The translations under genes and the position numbers were made by a program. Below the pieces are notes generated by a model that saw only the letters and a program-made list of their open reading frames with translations, was not told the origin of the DNA and searched no databases. A stretch of DNA of 64,000 nt. Origin: Cryptomeria japonica (lineage: Eukaryota > Streptophyta > Pinopsida > Cupressales > Cupressaceae). The stretch spans positions 260,586,425 through 260,650,424 of the forward strand of contig NC_081415.1 in the NCBI RefSeq assembly GCF_030272615.1, written 5' to 3'. Shown piece after piece: positions 58,216-64,000 of the stretch. The number at the start of each line of letters is the position of its first letter. Positions within the stretch are counted from its first letter, which is position 1.

Positions 58216-59382
58216 CTAGAATGTAAAACCAGATTCTTGGAGATGTTAATTGCACTAGTATTGTCACAAAATATACTTATCAGTTCTGATATAGGAACTT
58301 TGAAGCCATTTAACACATGCTTCATCCAAATTGTCTGAGTGCAGTTCATGAAAGCTGCAACATACTCTGCTTCCGCTTTGGACTAAGAGATACAACTCTG
58401 CTTCTTACTCATCCATGAGACCAGTCTACCACCGAGAAAGAATGCACCACCGGTTGTTCTTTTCCGGTCATCTACATTACCTGCCCAATCAGCATCTGTG
58501 TATACTTTCAAGTTGAAATCCTTGCTATATGGATACCACAATCCATAATCAACAGTTCCCTTCAAATACCTAAGAATCCGCTTGACTGCAACCAAGTGGG
58601 ATTCTCTTGGACTTTTCTAGAACCTTGCAGTAATGCCAACTGCATGTGCAATATTTGGTCTGCTATGCGCTACATAATGCAACTTACCAATCATTGATTG
58701 GTATTCCTTCTCATCAACCAATGCTCAGTCATCCTCTTTGGATAGTTTACAACCACTCACCATCGAAGTACCAACCGGTTTGCTATCTTCCATGCCAAAG
58801 GTCTTCAACACCTCTTTGACATACTTGGATTGAGTGATAAAGATTCCATCTTTCATCTGTTGGATCTGCAGTCCAATGAAGAACTTAATCTCCCCTATGA
58901 GTGACATCTCAAACTCTTTTTTCATCTCATCTACAAACTCATGACTCATCTTGTCATCTCCACCAAAGATAATGTCATCAACAAATACCTCATAGATTAG
59001 GATCTGATCTCCTTTAGACTTCAAGTAGATATTGTTATCTTCACTTGTTCTCTCAAATCCAATCTTCACAAGATGGGAATGCAGACGTTCATACCAAGCT
59101 CTAGGTGCCTACTTTAGACCATATAAGGCTTTATGTAGCCTACATACCATGTCATTGTCTTCAGATAAGGAAAACCCATCTGGTTGCTCTATATACACCT
59201 CCTCTTCAAGTACACCATTTAGGAATGCAGATTTTACATCCATTTGATATACTTTGAAACCTTTAAAAGTTGCATATGCAAGAAGCATACGAACTCCTTC
59301 CAATCTGGCTACAGGAGCAAAGGTTTCTCCATAGTCTTCTCCTTCTTCTTGGGCATATCCTTTGCACACCAATATGGCTTTG
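58216..59382 (-). pseudogene. copia B RNase H and RT (C-terminal two thirds)
   Basis: On the minus strand from 59382: [37 protein letters not shown], then a TAG (59106-59108 region) and continued RT with the FVDD active site near 58980, QSKYVKEVLKTFG, a stop in the RT to RNase H linker at 58619-58617 (TAG, shared with A), and RNase H with DADWAGN near 58495, WMSKKQSCIS, and TAG 58385-58383 (shared with A). In B the Trp and Gln codons that are TAG in A at 11305, 11392 and 11464 are still intact. The N-terminal RT part is cut by the solo LTR at 59383. Confidence 0.88.
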
Positions 59383-60969
59383 TGGTGTAGGAGCACCCTT
59401 CCAAACTCCTCCTTCTTTTTTTTGTTGGTTTTAAGCTTCTTTTGAAGCCATTGTACATGTAATAAGGGCCATGAGCTCATTTGTTCTTCACTAGGTCCTA
59501 GTTGTAGGTCCTTAGTGTTTTTGTTGTGATTTCTGGTGCAGGAGAGGTTGAGTGTGCCTTGGATGTGTGTTAGGCCTTATTGGCATGTTGATGTCCTTAG
59601 GATAGCCCAAAATAGGCCTAGGAGTCATGAAAAGCAACAATGGCAAAGTTGCTCAAAAGATGCAAAAGTTGCATGACAACTTTTAAAAGTTGTCAAGCAA
59701 TTTTTCCACCCAAAAAGGTCAAAGACCCTTATTGAGCATGGAGAGCCCTAATTTTGGCACACCAACCAAGGAAAATGTGGTATAAGTAATTGCAAACCCT
59801 AAGTTAATGGGTTGGATGTCAGACTTTGTACGACCCAAGCAAACTGAATTGACTGTGATCGTTTTGTTGGTTACCAGTCAGTTTGAATGAAGCTACTGAG
59901 CAAGCTAATGAATTGATTTACGTGCAAAACTATGTGGAATGTCTTCTATGGTGTAAATAATTTCATTGTGAGCAATTAGATTAGGTTTTTATTTGTCGGT
60001 TGAGTGTGTTTGTAAATAGTTTGTAAATTGCCTTCTCACTGTCCAGTTTGGACTGGTTTGTGCAAATGAAGTCATAACTCCATTCCCCATTGTGGAATCA
60101 CCAAGAAACCATGGGGAATGGAAGTGAAGACCTTGTACTATAGTTCCATGCAAGAAGGGCTCTTGGAAATGCAGGGAGGCCATACAAAGACCCACTCCTA
60201 GGCAAGACTGAACAGTGCCCGGCTAGGAGAGGTCAAGTTGCAGAGGTCTTGGAGAGCAAGGTTGGTCAGAGGAGAGTGCACCCTTTGGAGGAGGTGTAGA
60301 GGAGTGTGTGAAGCACCACTAGTGTGAAGGAGGAGCCTCCACTAATCCAGACAAGGTGGCTAAAATACAAAACCTTCACTGTGACCCAGGCAAACCCTAA
60401 AAACCCTCACAAAACCCTTAAAAACCCCAAAATTCGCCCAAGGCACTATATGGCCACTTGGGGGCCCAAAACTAGAGAAATCCTTGAGCCCTTGACAAAT
60501 CAATGGTAGTCCATTTTGGTAGTTTGGGTATTTTGTGCATCGTTTGTGAGAGGAATCCCTAAAGGACCAAGTAGGAAGCCTAATTGGTCCTAATCCTTGT
60601 AGCCCTATTTTGTAGGCAAAACACAAAATAGTGAAATCGGTAAGGGGTTGAAATCTTGAAACCTCTTTGGGGCACATGAATGGGTGGAAAGACCATGAAT
60701 TAGACTTGATATAACCTTGCTAAGACCTTGGAAGGTGTGGAACAAGCCTAGCCCTTATTAGCCATAGTAAGGGGTTTTGAGTCTCATGAGTAGGTGAGAC
60801 CTTAGGAGCAACATTGCAACTCATTGGTGGGTGGATTGGGAAAGGTTAGGGGATTCCTCAAGCAAGGGAATTCCTAGAGACCCTAGGGTGTGAAGAGAAC
60901 ACTAGGTGATCCAAGGGAAGGATCCAAGAGCATAGACTAGGCTAGTCTATCCCAAACCCCATCCCATCA
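59383..60969. mobile_element. probable 1.6-kb solo LTR with CTTTG target duplication
   Basis: 1,587 bp starting TGGTGTAGG and ending CCCATCA, flanked by a perfect 5-bp CTTTG duplication (59378-59382, 60970-60974), splitting the RT of copia B exactly between two codon stretches that are contiguous in element A. TG...CA ends with a 5-bp duplication fit an LTR retroelement. No coding domain, primer site or internal repeat pair is visible. Orientation and family are unknown. Confidence 0.8.
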
Positions 60970-60974
60970 CTTTG

Positions 60975-62189
60975 TTCTTAATCACTGTGCCATCCTCATT
61001 CAGCTTATTTGACATCTGTCAGTGTAGGAACACCGTTATTGGTACTTGGTTGACTGACAACCAGTTCCCAGAAGGTTACAACCAGTTCATTTACCGCTTG
61101 CCCATTGCCGGTTTCCTTAGTTTTCTCAGAGGTTTCATCAACTCTTACATTGATACTTTCCATAATTCTCTAAGCCCTATTATTGAAACACTTGAGAGCT
61201 TTTCTCTTCGTGGAATACCCTAGAAATATTCCCTCATCACATTTTGCATCAAATTTTCTCTGGTGTTCGCTCCTCTTGATGTAACATTTGCTACCAAACA
61301 CTCTAAAGTAGCTAGCCGCAGGTGTCTTACCCGTCCAATACTCATAAGGAGTTTTATCCTTACCTTTCTTGATGAGTACTTGGTTCATTGTGTAGACTGC
61401 AGTGCTCACCGCTTCTCTCCAAAAGGTGTGGGCTACCTTTCCTTGAATCAACATAGTTCTAGTTGCTTCAACCATAGTTCGGTTATTTCTCTCTGCTAGG
61501 CCATTCTACTGTGGAGTCCGGGGGACAGACAGTTGCCTCTTGATTCCATGTTCTTCACATTACTTGTTGAATTCACCGGAAGTGAATTTCCCTCCTTGAT
61601 GAGTTCTCAGACACTTGATCCTTTTGCCGCTTTCCTTCTCCACTAATGCTCTGAAAGCTTTGAATTTTACAAAAGCTTCAGACTTATCTTTCAAGAATGT
61701 GACCCACATCATTCTTGAGCAGTCATCAGTAAGAATCATGAAGTACCTATCACCCTGCACACTCCTAGTTTTCATAGGACCACACAAATCAGTATGCACA
61801 AGATCAAGCAAATTGTCTGCAGTGAAAGGTTTACCTTTAAAGGTTGAGGAAGACATTTTCCCCAATTGACACTCTCTGTACAAGGTATTATCCGGTTTGC
61901 TTAGCACTGGCAACCCTCTAGCTACCTTGATCTTACTAGCCTTCAAAATGTTATCAAAGTTTACATGGCAGAGTCTCATATGCCATATCCAGCTATCATC
62001 AAATTTAGCCATAAGACATGTACTTATATTTGCATTCAGGTGAAATAAGTTACCTTTGGTCTGCATGCCGGTGGCCACCAATTCACCATTCTTTCCTTTG
62101 ATTCTGCACACTCCATTCTTGAATTCCAGAGTGAGACAACTGTCATTCAACTGGGCAACACTCAGAAGGTTGTGTCTAAGACCATCAAC
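60975..62189 (-). pseudogene. copia B integrase and pre-integrase region
   Basis: Minus strand from 62189: LNDSCLTLEFKNG, the zinc-binding WHMRLCH and CxxC pair, the integrase core with Asp in HTDLCGP, Asp changed to His in the second motif (RTHQGG where A has RTDQGG), and Glu in the LAE segment near 61490. TAA at about 61560 and TAG at 61508-61506 (shared with A) break it. The C-terminal part runs to about 61010, where the acidic linker and RT start found in A have been deleted; 60975-60999 is the resumed RT. Confidence 0.88.
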
Positions 62190-62441
62190 CTAATACACAT
62201 TTTCAACACTACTCTTTCCATTCAGAGAGATGGACCCTCTGCCTTTGACCATGCATGGTGCATCATTACCAAAGTGAACCACACCACCATCATACTCTTC
62301 CAAGGATAAAAACTTGCTCCGGTCACCAATCATATGGTGAGAACAGCCACTGTCAATAATCCACTCATTGGAATTATCAAATTGGGAGACAAGAGCCTTC
62401 TTGTCTGACACATCTTCCTTGATAGCAACAAACACAATATC
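62190..62441 (-). pseudogene. copia B protease region
   Basis: Contains WIIDSGCSHHM with the D-S-G active site. It ends in TAG (plus 62190-62192), the same position as the stop at 8881 in element A. An upstream TAA near 62440 separates it from gag. Confidence 0.85.
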
Positions 62442-63398
62442 TTAATTTTCTTCATCTTTTGATTCCTCATTTGTGACACCTTCATCAACTACCACAAAAC
62501 AGTTTCTCCGATTTCGTCCTTTGAATTTCTTGAACCTTTCCGGTTTGTCCTTGTTGTTGCCATTAGGATAGTTTATAGCAATATGTCCTATCTGATTGCA
62601 AGAAAAACATTTCAAAGGAAGCTTACCTCTGTATTTGTCGGTTCCTTTAGGAAGTTTCCTGGCAAGGAGAGCTTCAAATGCCATCAAAATCTCCTCATCA
62701 TCCATTTCTTTGCTCTGTCTTGGTTCACCACTGGTGCTAGCTTCTTTTCCTTTTCTTGATGGTACAACAAAAGCTTTAAAAGTTGATTCAGTCTTTTGAA
62801 CACTGCCATCAAAGCTATTTAGCTCATAGGCTATCAACTTTGCAATGATGGAGTCTAGGGATACCTTAGTCTTGTCTATTGATCTCAGCTCCTAAATAGC
62901 AGCAACCCTTATTGCATAGATCGGTAATAAGGATCTCAGGACTTTGCTTACCACAGTGGAATCTTCCATTTTACCACCTGCACTCTTGATATCTCCAACA
63001 ACGGTTTTGATTCTTATTCCATACTGTTGAATGGTCTCACCTTCAACCATCTGCATGTCTTCAAACTTCCCTCTGAGGCTTTCTTCCTTAGCTTGTTTTA
63101 CATGCTCATCATCGCCATAGATATTTTCAAGAGTATCCCATACCTCTTTGGGATTTACCTTATCTTGGACATCAATAAACTCAATGTCAGATAAACTACT
63201 AATTAGGGCTTCCATGACTTGCCCATTCTCCTACATTTCTCTCTTTTGGTCATCAGCGAGAGTACCAGTAGGGGCAACATAGGCATTCTCAACATAGCTC
63301 CAGTGTTGAGCCTCCATGCTTTTGATGTATATCTTCATTCTATCTTTCCATATACTGAAATTTTCTCTGTTAAACTTTGGACCTTCCCTCTTCATCAT
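62442..63398 (-). pseudogene. copia B gag (stops, no frameshift)
   Basis: Start ATG at plus 63398-63396, the same ATG ATG pair as in A. UBN2-type capsid region with EVWDTLENIYGDDEHVKQ; knuckle CX2CX4HX4Y, again with Tyr for the last Cys. Stops: TAG 63233-63231 (same residue as TAA 7882 in A) and TAG near 62897. Better preserved than A. Confidence 0.88.
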
Positions 63399-63455
63399 TA
63401 GACTGAGATATTTACCTCAAGCAGTTAAGCTTATAACACAGAGGACCTGGAGGAT

Positions 63456-63468
63456 GCTCTGATACCTA
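63456..63468 (-). promoter_or_regulatory. primer-binding site of copia B
   Basis: Minus strand reads GGTATCAGAGC next to the LTR end; the first T of the usual TGG is changed to A. Initiator tRNA-Met site. Confidence 0.85.
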
Positions 63469-63469
63469 T

Positions 63470-64000
63470 TGATAACTCAATGATGAACGAATAGTACCAA
63501 ACCGGTACTGAGAGGGGGGGGGTGAATCAGTACAGACAAAAACACACTCTTAAACCGGTTTGTTAGCAGACATTGTGCATTGACAGACAAACAGTAACAC
63601 CGGTCCTTAAACAGAGTACAACCGGCAAAACCCAGAATAACTGAGACAATCATAAACCGGTTGACACTTATCTTCTCATACAATCTAACACTTCATTTCC
63701 ATTTCACCCTAATGCATGAATAGGTAATCTACCATCAAAGATATACATATAAGCAACTAGATCAACATGATTCACTGCTTGACAGAAAACAACATAGCAT
63801 CACATGAAGAAGACATCACACATGACACACATATTTTTCATGTGGAAACCCAATTGGGAAAAACCACGGTGGGGATGAATACCCACAAGCTTGTTTTTGA
63901 ACTCTTTAGAAGTTCGCTCTATTAGTAGCCTTGTCCGGTTAAAGACTGATACAATAGGTTCTGTTAGGAACCGATCCTGTTAGGGATCACCCGGTTAAGG
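63470..64000 (-). repeat. copia B 5' LTR, partial
   Basis: Plus strand TGATAACTCAATGATGAACG..., matching the 3' LTR at 48425 base for base over most of its length. It runs off the end of the window. Confidence 0.95.

Larger units (their letters stand above)
48425..64000 (-). mobile_element. copia retrotransposon B, minus strand, split by two insertions
   Basis: Same family as A. On the minus strand: 5' LTR (from beyond the window to 63470), primer site, gag, protease, integrase, RT, RNase H, polypurine tract, 3' LTR (49894-48425). Element C sits in RNase H (50429-58215) and a probable solo LTR in the RT (59383-60969). Roughly 330 bp between the integrase C-terminus and the RT, present in A, are missing near 61010-60990. 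Unlike A, no frameshift is seen from 63398 to 61170. The flanks differ from those of A, so the two are separate insertions rather than a segmental copy. Confidence 0.93.

Overview
This window looks like intergenic DNA from a large plant nuclear genome, most likely a conifer or other gymnosperm. I infer this from the element families present (plant Ty1/copia with an initiator-tRNA-Met primer site, Ty3/gypsy with long LTRs, plant L1-type LINE with a DUF4283 ORF1 and a terminal RNase H), from how old and nested they are, and from heavy C-to-T decay. The species cannot be proven from the sequence. I found no host gene, tRNA or rRNA. Almost everything that codes is a decayed retrotransposon.

Layout. 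1-2615: 3' part of a copia gag-pol, cut off after the RT. 3150-14308: minus-strand gypsy fragment (gag, leader, primer site, one LTR) whose LTR is split by copia element A (6082-13429; 5-bp target duplication GTTGT). 14525-18901: LTR-like block ending TGTAATGCCC...GGGCATTACA with target duplication TATAG, best read as a 4.4-kb solo LTR. 19102-21893: a second, weaker LTR-like block. 21894-26880: AT-rich, no recognisable content. 26890-27430: minus-strand LINE relic. 27902-36036: a LINE with ORF1, ORF2 and an additional third ORF. 36037-39200: nothing recognised. 39430-45550: complete gypsy-type element with two LTRs and target duplication AGTAG but no polymerase, inserted in one arm of an old tandem duplication whose other arm (46044-46803) lacks it. 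48425 to the window end: minus-strand copia element B, same family as A, split by element C (50429-58215; CTAGA) and by a 1.6-kb probable solo LTR (59383-60969; CTTTG).

The most interesting object is element C. It has copia-type LTRs, primer site and polypurine tract closely resembling those of A and B, a zinc-knuckle coiled-coil gag, no protease, integrase, RT or RNase H, and instead a ~1,100-codon second reading frame with its own TATA-like box and a K/E-repeat segment that should form a single alpha-helix. It looks like a non-autonomous element that could be moved by the A/B family and that may carry a captured gene. The LINE similarly carries a third ORF of unknown function. A second notable point is that A and B, which inserted independently, share at least five in-frame stop positions and a lost zinc-knuckle cysteine. 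This suggests that already defective copies were mobilised, that the TAG codons are tolerated, or that the same CAG sites mutate repeatedly.
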